Of a stretch of DNA of 64,000 nucleotides, positions 1 to 7,803 are shown piece by piece. The stretch is from contig NZ_MIHA01000027.1 of the NCBI RefSeq assembly GCF_001722335.1, positions 3,194-67,193 on the forward strand. Reading direction: 5' to 3'. The notes under the pieces were generated by a model that was not told the DNA's origin, did not search any database, and saw only the letters and a list, made by a program, of their open reading frames with translations. This stretch comes from Mycolicibacterium flavescens. Lineage in GTDB: Bacteria > Actinomycetota > Actinomycetes > Mycobacteriales > Mycobacteriaceae. Made by a program: the position numbers and the translations under genes. The stretch's first letter is position 1. Every line of letters begins with the position of its first letter.

Positions 1-370
1 CGACGAGCTGGGGCTGCTGACCCGGCCCGCGGCCGAGGAACTGGCCGCCGACCGCCAACAGCAGGCCGGCTGGCTCGCCGAGTTGCGCCGCGTTGGACTG
101 CTCGACGACCCCGACCCGGACACCGCCGCGATCGTCGAGGCACTGCACCGCTATCTGGGCCGCACCCCGTCGCGGCTGCTGGCGCTGTCGCTGGCCGACG
201 CGGTCGGTGATCTGCGCACCCAGAACCAGCCCGGCACCACCGACGAGTACCCGAACTGGCGGGTGCCGCTGTGCGGACCGGACGGCAAGAAGGTGCTGTT
301 GGAGGACGTGTTCGGCGACGCGCGGGCGGCGCGGCTCGGCGACGTCATGCGGAGCGCGGTGCGTCCGTAG
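1..370 (+). CDS. malQ: 4-alpha-glucanotransferase (amylomaltase), C-terminal part
   Basis: The reading frame is open from the left edge (frame beginning at base 2) and stops at 368-370, so only the last ~122 residues are visible. The block NQPGTTDEYPNW followed by VPL is the conserved C-terminal signature of MalQ, a GH77 enzyme. MalQ moves alpha-1,4-glucan segments between maltodextrins in the cytoplasm during maltose and glycogen metabolism. The active-site carboxylates lie upstream of the window and cannot be checked. The next gene starts ~95 bp downstream on the same strand and looks unrelated. Confidence 0.9.
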   Translation, partial: DELGLLTRPAAEELAADRQQQAGWLAELRRVGLLDDPDPDTAAIVEALHRYLGRTPSRLLALSLADAVGDLRTQNQPGTTDEYPNWRVPLCGPDGKKVLLEDVFGDARAARLGDVMRSAVRP

Positions 371-465
371 GTGCAACGCCCGGTGTAACGCTGCGGCGCT
401 GTTCTCCGGTTTCACATTCGTCACGTCTGCGATATGTTCGCACCGCACCGACCGAGGAGAGATAC

Positions 466-876
466 GTGAAGAAGCTGGTAGTGCTCAGCGGTGGCCTCGT
501 CGCCGTCGGTTCCGCGGCGCTCGTCGGCGCCGGTATCGCGATGTCGCAGCCGTCGGTGAACAACTACAACGTGGTCGGCGAGCCGTATCAGAAGGCGCTG
601 CAGCTGCTGAAATCCCAGGGCGTGAAGGCCTACTTCGGCGGTTCGTTCGGCAGCGTGCTCCCCCAGGCGCAGTGCCTGGTCGACCAGCAGAAGATCACCG
701 GCGGCGGCCGGATGCTGCTGATGCTGGACTGCAGCCAGAAGGCAGCCGACATGCTCGCCGAGATGGGTTCGGGTGGCGGCCCGACCGTCGGCGGCAACGG
801 CATCACCACCGTCACCCCGACGCCGGTCGTGCCGATTCAGGGCGCGCCGGGCGCGGGCACCCCACCGCCGGCCTGA
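466..876 (+). CDS. Secreted PASTA-like conserved mycobacterial protein
   Basis: A 136-residue protein starting at GTG 466, chosen because GAGGAGA lies 5 bases upstream and the start opens directly into a signal peptide (KKLVVLSGG...ALVGAGIAMS). The mature part has the pattern YQKALQLLKSQGVKA followed by a C...C pair (QCLVDQQ and LDCSQKA), which resembles a single PASTA-type fold. The tail is Gly/Pro/Thr-rich and low complexity. It is probably exported and cell-wall associated. The family resemblance is from memory of similar mycobacterial proteins and no function is assigned. An upstream in-frame extension to 271 lacks a ribosome-binding site. Confidence 0.75.
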   Translation: MKKLVVLSGGLVAVGSAALVGAGIAMSQPSVNNYNVVGEPYQKALQLLKSQGVKAYFGGSFGSVLPQAQCLVDQQKITGGGRMLLMLDCSQKAADMLAEMGSGGGPTVGGNGITTVTPTPVVPIQGAPGAGTPPPA

Positions 877-880
877 CAGC

Positions 881-1315
881 TCAGGTTTCCACCAGCTGCC
901 GCAGGTTGGTCAGCGTGCGGCTCATCGTGCGGCCGACCTGCCGGGCCGCGACCCGGTCGGCGATCAGCCCGAGCAGGTTGCCCGCCGACTCGTAGGACAG
1001 CCGGAACGTCACCTTCGTGCGGCCGTCGTCGGTGCTGCGCAGCCGGAACCGGCCGCGCTGCGACACCCCGGTGATGCCGATCCAGGACAGCTCGCGCGGC
1101 GCGTCGAACTCCACCACCTCGACGGTGCCGCCGATCGGCACCGACCCGACCTTCCAGTGCACGGTGTAGCGCGACCCGAGACCCGCCGGGTCCTCCCCGA
1201 TCGTCTCCCAGCGCTCCAGGCTGGCCATGAACTGCGGGTAGCACCCGGGGTCGCTGACCACCTTCCACACCTGTTCGCGGTCGGCGTCGATCACGCACTG
1301 GCGCTGCACCCTCAT
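881..1315 (-). CDS. SRPBCC (START-like / polyketide cyclase) family protein
   Basis: A 144-residue protein with the typical SRPBCC layout: an N-terminal strand VQRQCVIDADREQVWKVVSD, then a helix-grip core ending in a C-terminal helix (VGRTMSRTLTNLRQLVE). The family binds small hydrophobic ligands in a cytoplasmic pocket, and many mycobacterial members have no known ligand. It ends 4 bp from the convergent upstream gene. The acyltransferase gene lies 9 bp upstream on the same strand, so the two are probably co-transcribed, which suggests a lipid-related role (inference). Confidence 0.8.
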   Translation of the reverse strand: MRVQRQCVIDADREQVWKVVSDPGCYPQFMASLERWETIGEDPAGLGSRYTVHWKVGSVPIGGTVEVVEFDAPRELSWIGITGVSQRGRFRLRSTDDGRTKVTFRLSYESAGNLLGLIADRVAARQVGRTMSRTLTNLRQLVET

Positions 1316-1324
1316 CGCGTCACC

Positions 1325-2161
1325 TCAACCGATCACCGGGAACCGCCGCCGCGCCGCCAGCGCGTCGACACCGCCCTGCAGGCTGGCCAGCACCTTGTCG
1401 TTGATCACGTCGTCGTCGCTGGCCGCGATGTCGTCGGCGTCGATCGGGTCCTGCACCTCGATCGCGATCTTCGTCGGCAGCGGCAGCCGCGGGATCATGT
1501 CGCTGACCGTGAGCCCCCACGGCGGCGCGAACAGGATCGGCACGCTCTTGAGCCGGGCCGCCTTGTCGACCCCCAGCAGCCGCGCCAGCCACTGACCGCG
1601 GTCGAGGAACAGCGCGGCCTCCTGACCGCCGACGCTGGCGACCGGCACGATCGGCACGCCGGCGTCGCGGGCGAGTTTGACGTAACCCTTGCGCCCGCCG
1701 AAGTCGACGGTGTGCCGCTCCCACGACGGCCGGAACACCTCGTAATCTCCGCCGGGGTAGACCAGCAGCGCGGCCCCCGACCTCAGCGCCAGCGTGGCGT
1801 TGTCGTGGTTGGCCGCCACCGTGCCGAACTTGCGCAGCGAGCCCAGCCCCGGCATCGACACGACCAGGTTGTGCGCGAGTTGGTAGAACGGCCGCTCGAC
1901 CCCGAAGTACGAGCTGAACGCCAACGTGAACACGAAGGTGTCCGGCGGCAGGTTGCCGCCACTGTGGTTGCCCACCAGCAACACCGGGCCGTCGGCGGGG
2001 ATGCGGTCCAGACCGCGCACGTCGGCGCGGAAGTACAGCGACGCCAGCAGCCACAGCCCCGGCAGTTGTTCGCGGATGTAGTCGGGATCGCGCTGATCCA
2101 GGTCGGCCTTCGGGACGCGGGTGGACACCTGCTGTCTGGCCCAGTCGAAGATCCCCGCCAT
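1325..2161 (-). CDS. Lysophospholipid acyltransferase family protein
   Basis: A 278-residue protein. The start at ATG 2161 gives MAGIFDWARQQ; the frame stays open further upstream only as an antisense shadow of the next gene. The acyltransferase motif I region reads VGNHSGGNLPPDTFVF, with His and Asp farther apart than in classical HxxxxD PlsC enzymes, as in the Tmem68/DAGAT-like group. Later blocks LLVYPGGDYEVFRPSW and GVPIVPVASVGGQEA match the substrate-binding motifs of that group. It likely transfers an acyl group onto a glycerolipid or similar acceptor at the membrane. It is divergent from the metal-dependent hydrolase gene with ~93 bp between. Confidence 0.82.
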   Translation of the reverse strand: MAGIFDWARQQVSTRVPKADLDQRDPDYIREQLPGLWLLASLYFRADVRGLDRIPADGPVLLVGNHSGGNLPPDTFVFTLAFSSYFGVERPFYQLAHNLVVSMPGLGSLRKFGTVAANHDNATLALRSGAALLVYPGGDYEVFRPSWERHTVDFGGRKGYVKLARDAGVPIVPVASVGGQEAALFLDRGQWLARLLGVDKAARLKSVPILFAPPWGLTVSDMIPRLPLPTKIAIEVQDPIDADDIAASDDDVINDKVLASLQGGVDALAARRRFPVIG

Positions 2162-2254
2162 GCCAGTGGCTATTGACACCGCGCAACTACCTGAAACCTC
2201 CGTTCCCGGGTAACCGGATAAACTGCCGACCAGACCATCGGAGGTGAAGCCGCG

Positions 2255-3181
2255 ATGACGCAGTCGCCAGTCCGGGCGTCGACGCTTCGGCCGCGCCGGT
2301 TCAACGAGGAGATCGACCCCGGCCCGGTGCAGATCCAGGCGCGCAAGGTGCAGTTCGACCTGTCCGGTATCCCGCTGGAGTGGATTCCCGGCCACCCCGT
2401 GGCGTCCACGATGATCAACCTGTTCAACGTGGTGCTGCCGGCGGCCGAGCACTGGTTCGTCGCCGCACTCGACGAGGCGCTGCCGTTGGTGCGCGACCCC
2501 AAGCTGGCCGACGACATCCGCGGGTTCAGCGGCCAGGAGGCCACCCACGCCGCCGCGCACGACGACGTCATCCGCGACTTCCTGATCGGCAACGGTCTCG
2601 ACGTGACGCCGATGCTCGATCTGGTCAACTACATGTTCGGAAAAGTGTTGGCGGCCAAGCAGTTCGACGATCCCGAGCGGCGACTGAGCAACCTGTGCGA
2701 GCGGCTGTGGCTGATCGCGGCGATCGAGCACTACACCGCGGTGCTCGGCGACTTCGCGCTGAACTCCAGCTGGGACGACCACGGCGCACACCCGACGATG
2801 GTCGACCTGTTCCGCTGGCACGGCAGCGAAGAGGTCGAGCACCGCTGCGTGGCCCACGACGTCGCGACGTACTTCCACAACAGCTACCCCGACCGGATCC
2901 GGGCGATGACGGTCGCGGCGGCGGCGATGTTCGTGTTCTTCCAGCGCGGCACGTGGTACCTGCTCAAGTCCGACCCCTACTACGACATCAGCTGGCTGCA
3001 GATGCAGCGGCTGCGCCGACGTGACTCCGCGCTGGGGTTGCTGCCGCGGTTCCGGACGCTGTTCGGCACGAACACGCTGTCCTACTTCCGGCCCGGCTAC
3101 TCCCCCGAGGACATGGGCTCGACCGCGCAGGCCGTCGCGTACCTGGCGTCGTCCCCCGCGGCCCGCGCCGCGCACCTGTGA
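2255..3181 (+). CDS. Predicted metal-dependent hydrolase (PF10118 family)
   Basis: A 308-residue protein rich in paired His/Glu motifs: FSGQEATHAAAHD, AAIEHYTAVLGD and WHGSEEVEHR. These form a ferritin-like di-metal site in the family (COG3687). The reaction is unknown; some members sit with ferredoxin reductases and oxygenases. The GGAGGTG motif 5-11 bases upstream supports the ATG at 2255. Its stop TGA overlaps the GTG of the next gene (GTGA), so hydrolase and flavin reductase are translationally coupled. The coupling suggests the di-metal centre may be an oxidase or oxygenase that takes electrons from that reductase (inference). Confidence 0.85.
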   Translation: MTQSPVRASTLRPRRFNEEIDPGPVQIQARKVQFDLSGIPLEWIPGHPVASTMINLFNVVLPAAEHWFVAALDEALPLVRDPKLADDIRGFSGQEATHAAAHDDVIRDFLIGNGLDVTPMLDLVNYMFGKVLAAKQFDDPERRLSNLCERLWLIAAIEHYTAVLGDFALNSSWDDHGAHPTMVDLFRWHGSEEVEHRCVAHDVATYFHNSYPDRIRAMTVAAAAMFVFFQRGTWYLLKSDPYYDISWLQMQRLRRRDSALGLLPRFRTLFGTNTLSYFRPGYSPEDMGSTAQAVAYLASSPAARAAHL

Positions 3182-4293
3182 TACCGGTGACCGGTCTGCG
3201 GGAACGGTACCGGGCCCTGCCGCCCCACCCGTTCCGGCGGCGCCGCGACGTGCTGATGGGCCTGGCCGGCGCGATGCTGTCCGGGATGGAGACGGTGACG
3301 GGCCGCGCGCGCAAGGTGCGGTTGCCCGACGCGGCGGACGGGACCCGCACGCTCGAAGTCGTCGAGCGCACCGTCGTGGCCCGCGACGAGAACGTGGTGG
3401 CGCTGACGTTCGCCGCCGCCGACGGCCGGTCCCTGCCGACCTGGCATCCCGGCGCCCATCTCGACATCGAACTGCCCAGCGGGCGGATGCGTCAATACTC
3501 GCTGTGCGGGGACCCGCAGCACCCCGACCGGTACCGAATCGCGGTGCGGCGCATACCCGACGGCGGCGGCGGGTCGCTCGAGGTGCACGACGCGCTGCAG
3601 GTCGGCGCGACGGTGCGCACGCACGGTCCGCGCAACGCGTTCCCGCTGACCGTGCCCGGATACGGCTCCCCGACGCGGCGGCTGCGGTTCATCGCCGGCG
3701 GAATCGGGATCACCCCGATCCTGCCCATGCTCGGGCTGGCGCGCCGGCTGGGCGTCGAGTGGTCGATGATCTACACCGGCCGCAGCCGCGACAGCCTGCC
3801 GTTCCTCGACGAACTCGACCGGTACGGCGGCCACGTCGAGATCCGCACCGACGACGCAGCGGGCCTGCCCGCCGCGGACGACCTGCTCGGCGACTGCCCC
3901 GACGGCACCGCGGTCTACGCCTGCGGTCCGGCGGCGATGCTGTCCGCGATCCGCGCCCGGCTGATCGGCCGCGCGGGCGTGGAACTGCACTTCGAGCGGT
4001 TCGCCGCCCCGCCCGTCGTCGACGGCACAGCGTTCACGGTGACGGTCGCCTCGACCGGCCGGACCGTCGAGGTCGGCGCCGACGAAACCCTGCTGGGCGC
4101 ATTGAACCGGTCCGGCGTGGCGGCGCGGTACTCGTGTCAGCAGGGGTTCTGCGGTACCTGCCGGACGCGGGTCCTCGCAGGCGCGGTCGATCACCGCGAC
4201 GGGCTGCTCACCGATCCGGAGCGGGCGGCCGGGCAGATGCTGATCTGCGTCTCGCGCAGCGCCGACGGGGCCGATCTGACGCTCGATCTGTAG
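3178..4293 (+). CDS. Phthalate-dioxygenase-reductase-like flavin/2Fe-2S oxidoreductase
   Basis: A 371-residue protein. After an N-terminal lead of about 55 residues come a flavin-binding barrel (RQYSLCGDP), an NAD-binding domain ([23 protein letters not shown]) and a C-terminal plant-type 2Fe-2S domain ([15 protein letters not shown] ... LICVSRS; Cys spacing CX4CX2C...C). This order is that of phthalate dioxygenase reductase/VanB, which passes electrons from NAD(P)H through flavin and 2Fe-2S to an oxygenase. The GTG start overlaps the upstream stop by 4 bases. It is the only such reductase in the window, so it could also serve the Rieske oxygenase at 18969-20084. Confidence 0.9.
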   Translation: MIPVTGLRERYRALPPHPFRRRRDVLMGLAGAMLSGMETVTGRARKVRLPDAADGTRTLEVVERTVVARDENVVALTFAAADGRSLPTWHPGAHLDIELPSGRMRQYSLCGDPQHPDRYRIAVRRIPDGGGGSLEVHDALQVGATVRTHGPRNAFPLTVPGYGSPTRRLRFIAGGIGITPILPMLGLARRLGVEWSMIYTGRSRDSLPFLDELDRYGGHVEIRTDDAAGLPAADDLLGDCPDGTAVYACGPAAMLSAIRARLIGRAGVELHFERFAAPPVVDGTAFTVTVASTGRTVEVGADETLLGALNRSGVAARYSCQQGFCGTCRTRVLAGAVDHRDGLLTDPERAAGQMLICVSRSADGADLTLDL

Positions 4294-4315
4294 CTCGGTC
4301 TCGTACGATGCGCCC

Positions 4316-5701
4316 ATGCCGTTGGCCGCTGGCGCGACGTTCGCGGGTTACACCATCGTCCGGTTGCTCGGCTCCGGCGGGATGGGTGAGGTCTACCTCG
4401 CGCAGCACCCACGGCTGCCGCGCCGCGACGCGCTCAAGGTGCTGCCCGCCTCGGTGTCGGCCGACGCGGACTACCGGCGGCGGTTCGAGCGCGAGGCCGA
4501 CATCGCGGCGACGCTGTGGCACCCGCACATCGTCGGCGTGCACGACCGCGGCGAATCCGACGGCCAGATCTGGATCTCGATGGACTACGTCGACGGCACC
4601 GACGCCGCCCGACTGCTGCGCGAGCATCATCCCGACGGCGTGCCCGCCGGTGAGGTCGCCGCGATCGTCACCGCGGTCGCCGAGGCCCTCGACCACGCCC
4701 ACGAGCGCGGCCTGCTGCACCGCGATGTCAAACCCGCCAACATCCTGCTCGCGTCCTCGGCAGATCGGCGGATCCTGTTGGCGGACTTCGGCATCGCCCG
4801 CTGGGCCAACGACATCAGCGGCCTGACGGAAACGAACATGACGGTCGGCACGGTGTCCTACGCCGCACCCGAACAGCTCATGGGTGAGGCGCTGGACGGT
4901 CGCGCAGACCAGTATGCGTTGGCCGCCACCGCGTTTCACCTGCTGACCGGTTCGCCGCCGTTCCCCGACTCCAATCCCGCGGTGGTGATCAGCCGGCACC
5001 TGTCGGCCGCGCCGCCGGCGCTCGGCACGCGCAGGCCCGACCTCGCGGGTCTGGACCCGGTGCTGGCCAAGGCGCTGGCCAAGAACCCGGAGCACCGCTA
5101 CGAGCGCTGCGCGGATTTCGCGCGGGCGCTCAGCCACCACCTCGGGATGCCCGGCGAGGCCACGGCACCGGCCCCGGTCGTGTCGAAACGGTCGCTGATG
5201 CGCACCGGCGTGCTGGTGCCGGCGGTGCTCGCCGTGCTGCTGGCGGTGGCGGTCGCGGTGGCGGTGTTCGAGTTCCGGCGCGCCGACGAGGAACGCCCGG
5301 CCGCCGTCGCGCCGACGACGACGCAAACCCGCACCGCCACAACGACATCCACCACCACTCCAACACCCGCGACCACCCCACCTGCGAACCCACCCACGAC
5401 CCCACCCGCCACCGCCCCGCCGCCGGCGGTGATCGGCGCGGCCTGCTCACCGGTGGGCGCCACCGCAACGACCGCGGCCGGGGCGACCGCCTACTGCTCG
5501 ACGCTGCAGAGCACCGGGGCGTCGATCTGGTCGCTGACCCAGGGCGACATCCCCGAGCCGACGGTGACCACCGAACCGACCGACGAGCCGCTGCCGATCG
5601 CCGAGGAGTCCCCGGTGCGGGTCTGCATGCAGCAGACCGGCCAGACCCGCCGCGAATGCCGGCGCGCCATCCGGGAGAGCAACGGACTGCCACCGCTGTG
5701 A
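4316..5701 (+). CDS. Transmembrane Ser/Thr protein kinase (PknF/PknJ-like)
   Basis: A 461-residue receptor-type kinase. The kinase domain (~12-275) shows the glycine loop GSGGMGEVY, catalytic Lys41 (DALKVLP), HRDVKPAN with Asp137 and DFGIA with Asp157. [17 protein letters not shown] is the activation loop with likely autophosphorylation threonines. A single membrane segment lies at about 294-320. The extracellular tail begins with a Thr/Pro-rich linker and ends in a small domain with four cysteines (ACSPV, AYCST, VCMQQ, ECRR), presumably two disulfides. It is similar in plan to mycobacterial PknF/PknJ. Its stop overlaps the GTG start of the next gene by 4 bases, an unusual coupling to an F420-type enzyme. 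Confidence 0.93.
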   Translation: MPLAAGATFAGYTIVRLLGSGGMGEVYLAQHPRLPRRDALKVLPASVSADADYRRRFEREADIAATLWHPHIVGVHDRGESDGQIWISMDYVDGTDAARLLREHHPDGVPAGEVAAIVTAVAEALDHAHERGLLHRDVKPANILLASSADRRILLADFGIARWANDISGLTETNMTVGTVSYAAPEQLMGEALDGRADQYALAATAFHLLTGSPPFPDSNPAVVISRHLSAAPPALGTRRPDLAGLDPVLAKALAKNPEHRYERCADFARALSHHLGMPGEATAPAPVVSKRSLMRTGVLVPAVLAVLLAVAVAVAVFEFRRADEERPAAVAPTTTQTRTATTTSTTTPTPATTPPANPPTTPPATAPPPAVIGAACSPVGATATTAAGATAYCSTLQSTGASIWSLTQGDIPEPTVTTEPTDEPLPIAEESPVRVCMQQTGQTRRECRRAIRESNGLPPL

Positions 5702-6573
5702 AATACGCCGTCGTCGCGCCCGTCGCCGCCGGGGTCACCGCCGACCCCGGCTACATGACCGCGTTCGCCCAGCACCTGGAGGCATGCGGGTTCGAGTCGA
5801 TCGTGGTGGTCGAACACACCGTGCTGATGGCGCAGTACACCAGCGTCTACCCGTACGACCCGTCCGGGCGGGTGGATCTGGCCCCCGACTGCCCGGTGCC
5901 CGATCCCGTTGACCTGCTGGCGTTTCTGGCCGCACACACCCGCACGCTGGGATTGGCCACCGGCGTCCTGGTACTGCCCAACCATCATCCGGTGGTGCTG
6001 GCCAAGCGGATCGCCACGCTCGACGTGCTCTCGGGCGGGCGGACCCGGTTGTGCGTCGGGATGGGCTGGCTCAAGGAGGAGGTCGAGGCGTGCGGCGCCG
6101 ACTTCGCCGGCCGGGGCCGCCGGGCCGACGAACAGCTCGCCGTGCTGCGCCTGCTGTGGGAGGACCGGCCCGCCGGCGCCGAATTCCACGGCGAGTTCTT
6201 CGATTTCGAGCATGCGATGTGCTACCCGAAACCCGTCAGCGCGGTTGCGCTGCACATCGGCGGCCACAGCCGCGCGGCGGCCAGGCGGGCCGGCCGGTTC
6301 GGCGACGGTTTCCAGCCGCTCGGCGTCGGCGGCGCCGAGCTCACCGCGCTGGTCACCGTGATGCGGGAGGAGGCGCAGCGGTGCTGGCGCGACCCCGACG
6401 CGCTGGAACTGTCGCTCGGTCATCTGGTGACCAAGGTCGACGCCGAACGCGCGGCCCGTCTGGCCGCGCTCGGCGCTGACCGTCTGATCCTGGCGATGCC
6501 GCCGGTCACCGACATCGACGAGGCCCGCGACGTGCTGTCGGCGTGCGCGGACCGGTTGGGGCTGAACCGATGA
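5698..6573 (+). CDS. LLM-class F420-dependent oxidoreductase
   Basis: A 291-residue luciferase-like monooxygenase-fold protein. The GTG start at 5698 overlaps the kinase stop. Family hallmarks are [51 protein letters not shown] and GMGWLKEE. These are typical of the mycobacterial F420-dependent subgroup (TIGR03619-like), which carries out hydride transfer with F420 in the cytoplasm. The substrate is unknown. It overlaps the next gene by ATGA, so kinase, oxidoreductase and SnoaL-like protein probably form one operon. Confidence 0.88.
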   Translation: MKYAVVAPVAAGVTADPGYMTAFAQHLEACGFESIVVVEHTVLMAQYTSVYPYDPSGRVDLAPDCPVPDPVDLLAFLAAHTRTLGLATGVLVLPNHHPVVLAKRIATLDVLSGGRTRLCVGMGWLKEEVEACGADFAGRGRRADEQLAVLRLLWEDRPAGAEFHGEFFDFEHAMCYPKPVSAVALHIGGHSRAAARRAGRFGDGFQPLGVGGAELTALVTVMREEAQRCWRDPDALELSLGHLVTKVDAERAARLAALGADRLILAMPPVTDIDEARDVLSACADRLGLNR

Positions 6574-7130
6574 CGCTGCGCCCCGCCGACCGGCTCGCTG
6601 TCGCCGACCTTGTGCACCTCTACGCCTCGGCCGTCGACGACCGCCGCTTCGACGACGTCGCAGCGCTGTTCACCGAGACCGCCGAACTGCGGCTGCCCGA
6701 CCCGCCGCGGTCGCTGGAACCGGTGCGCCGCCACCACGGCCGCGACGGTGTGCGTTCGGCGATGGCCCCGCTGGCCGCGGTGACCCGCACCGAACACGCG
6801 ATCGTCGGCGAGGTGTACGCCCCGGGCGAGCGACCCGGCTACGCGCTGGGCCGGATCACCTGCATCGCCCACCACTGGACGCTCGGCGACGGCGATCCGA
6901 CCGACCTGGTGTGGCATCTGCGCTACGACGACGAGTATCTGCGCACCCCCGCCGGGTGGCGGATCCACGGCCGCGCGTTGACGATCAACGCGATCGAGAC
7001 CCGTCCTGTCCGTCGGGTGCGACCGCCTCGAGCAGGCGGTCGAGCAGCGGCCGTTGACCTTTCAGCAGCTTCGACCGAGCCTCATCGACGGGAAACCAGG
7101 CCACCCGGTCGATTTCGGGAAACTCCCTGA
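6570..7130 (+). CDS. SnoaL-like / NTF2-fold protein with an extended C-terminus
   Basis: A 186-residue frame starting at ATG 6570 (ATGA overlap with the upstream gene). Residues 1 to ~145 are a typical SnoaL_4 fold: ADLVHLYASAVDDRRFDDVAALFTETAEL, HAIVGEVY and WRIHGRALTINAIETR. Such proteins act as isomerases, cyclases or dehydratases on small cyclic substrates. The last ~40 residues are Arg/Pro-rich, have no fold-like pattern, and run antisense through the 3' end of the Nudix gene for 146 bp. This looks like loss of the original stop codon. Confidence 0.75.
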   Translation: MTLRPADRLAVADLVHLYASAVDDRRFDDVAALFTETAELRLPDPPRSLEPVRRHHGRDGVRSAMAPLAAVTRTEHAIVGEVYAPGERPGYALGRITCIAHHWTLGDGDPTDLVWHLRYDDEYLRTPAGWRIHGRALTINAIETRPVRRVRPPRAGGRAAAVDLSAASTEPHRRETRPPGRFRETP

Positions 7131-7476
7131 CCGTGCCGGACCCCTTGGGCCACTCGAGGGTGAACGTGTTGGAGGACGTGCCTTCGAGGTCGAGGTCGCC
7201 ACGTACGGCGAACGCGGTGATGATCTTGCCGCTCGGCTGGCGCACGGGTGCGAAGTCGACGCGCGGGCCGGCCGGCGGCGCCTTGCCGAGTTCTTCTTCG
7301 AACTCCCGGCACGCGACGGTCCACGGGTCCTCGCCCTCGGTGTACTCGCCTTTCGGGATCGACCAGGCGCCGTCGTCCTTGCGCGCCCAGAACGGCCCGC
7401 CGGGATGCCCGATCAGCACCTCGACCGAGCCGTCGACAATCCGGTACAGCAGCAGCCCGGCGCTCAACTTCGGCAT
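6985..7476 (-). CDS. Nudix hydrolase (diadenosine polyphosphate / MutT-like)
   Basis: A 163-residue protein; the start ATG 7476 gives MPKLSAGLLLYR, the usual beginning of the family. The Nudix box is GEYTEGEDPWTVACREFEEELG, with the GX5EX7REXXEE pattern slightly modified (Gly at 3' of KGEYTEGED). IGHPGGPFWARKDDGAWSIPKG precedes it. This subgroup hydrolyses NDP-X or ApnA compounds in the cytoplasm. The gene converges with, and overlaps by 146 bp, the SnoaL-like gene. A palindromic-ended intergenic sequence lies just upstream at 7497-7552. Confidence 0.88.
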   Translation of the reverse strand: MPKLSAGLLLYRIVDGSVEVLIGHPGGPFWARKDDGAWSIPKGEYTEGEDPWTVACREFEEELGKAPPAGPRVDFAPVRQPSGKIITAFAVRGDLDLEGTSSNTFTLEWPKGSGTVREFPEIDRVAWFPVDEARSKLLKGQRPLLDRLLEAVAPDGQDGSRSR

Positions 7477-7496
7477 ATCGATCCACTCTTCAGCGC

Positions 7497-7552
7497 GAGC
7501 GTGCGGGTCTGCGCACAACACGCCGCGCAAAAACCGCAGTTTCTGCACGCTC
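7497..7552. repeat. Intergenic inverted-repeat sequence (REP-like)
   Basis: The ends GAGCGTGC (7497-7504) and GCACGCTC (7545-7552) are perfect 8-bp inverted repeats. They enclose 40 bp containing a second G/C-rich segment (ACACGCCGCGCAAAAACCGCAG). It sits between the Nudix start and a small gene. I have an impression that similar sequences occur between genes of other mycobacteria, but this cannot be tested here. Confidence 0.45.
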
Positions 7553-7578
7553 ACCGCCACCCGACGGTGCGCACCGCG

Positions 7579-7770
7579 TCAGTACTTGCGGTCGCCTTCG
7601 CTGTCGTCGAAGAAGGCCCACTCCCCGTCGTCGGTCTTGACCTCCATGCGCCAGCCGAGTTCGGGCTCCGCCTTCTGGTCGACGAACCACGCATGGGCGT
7701 CGTCGGCGCTCTCGATGTCCTTGGTGTCGACGACCTCACCCTTGGGGTTCAACACGCGATATGTAGCCAT
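7579..7770 (-). CDS. Small conserved mycobacterial protein, 63 aa
   Basis: A 63-residue hydrophilic protein (MATYRVLNPKGEVVDTKDIE ... WRMEVKTDDGEWAFFDDSEGD) with an alternating beta-strand/helix pattern and no signal peptide. The start is at ATG 7770, 33 bp from the upstream flavoprotein stop on the same strand. A closely packed fold with two beta hairpins is likely. I do not recognise a function. The length and coding character (strong third-position GC, no stop in frame) support a real gene. Confidence 0.7.
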   Translation of the reverse strand: MATYRVLNPKGEVVDTKDIESADDAHAWFVDQKAEPELGWRMEVKTDDGEWAFFDDSEGDRKY

Positions 7771-7803
7771 GCCGACACAGTTCCCCGCAATCGCGGGTTT
7801 GAA

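Noticed and set aside
1325..3175. A long minus-strand open frame of 616 codons
   Set aside because: Only its last ~278 codons are the acyltransferase; the remainder is antisense to the metal-dependent hydrolase and shows no protein-like pattern.
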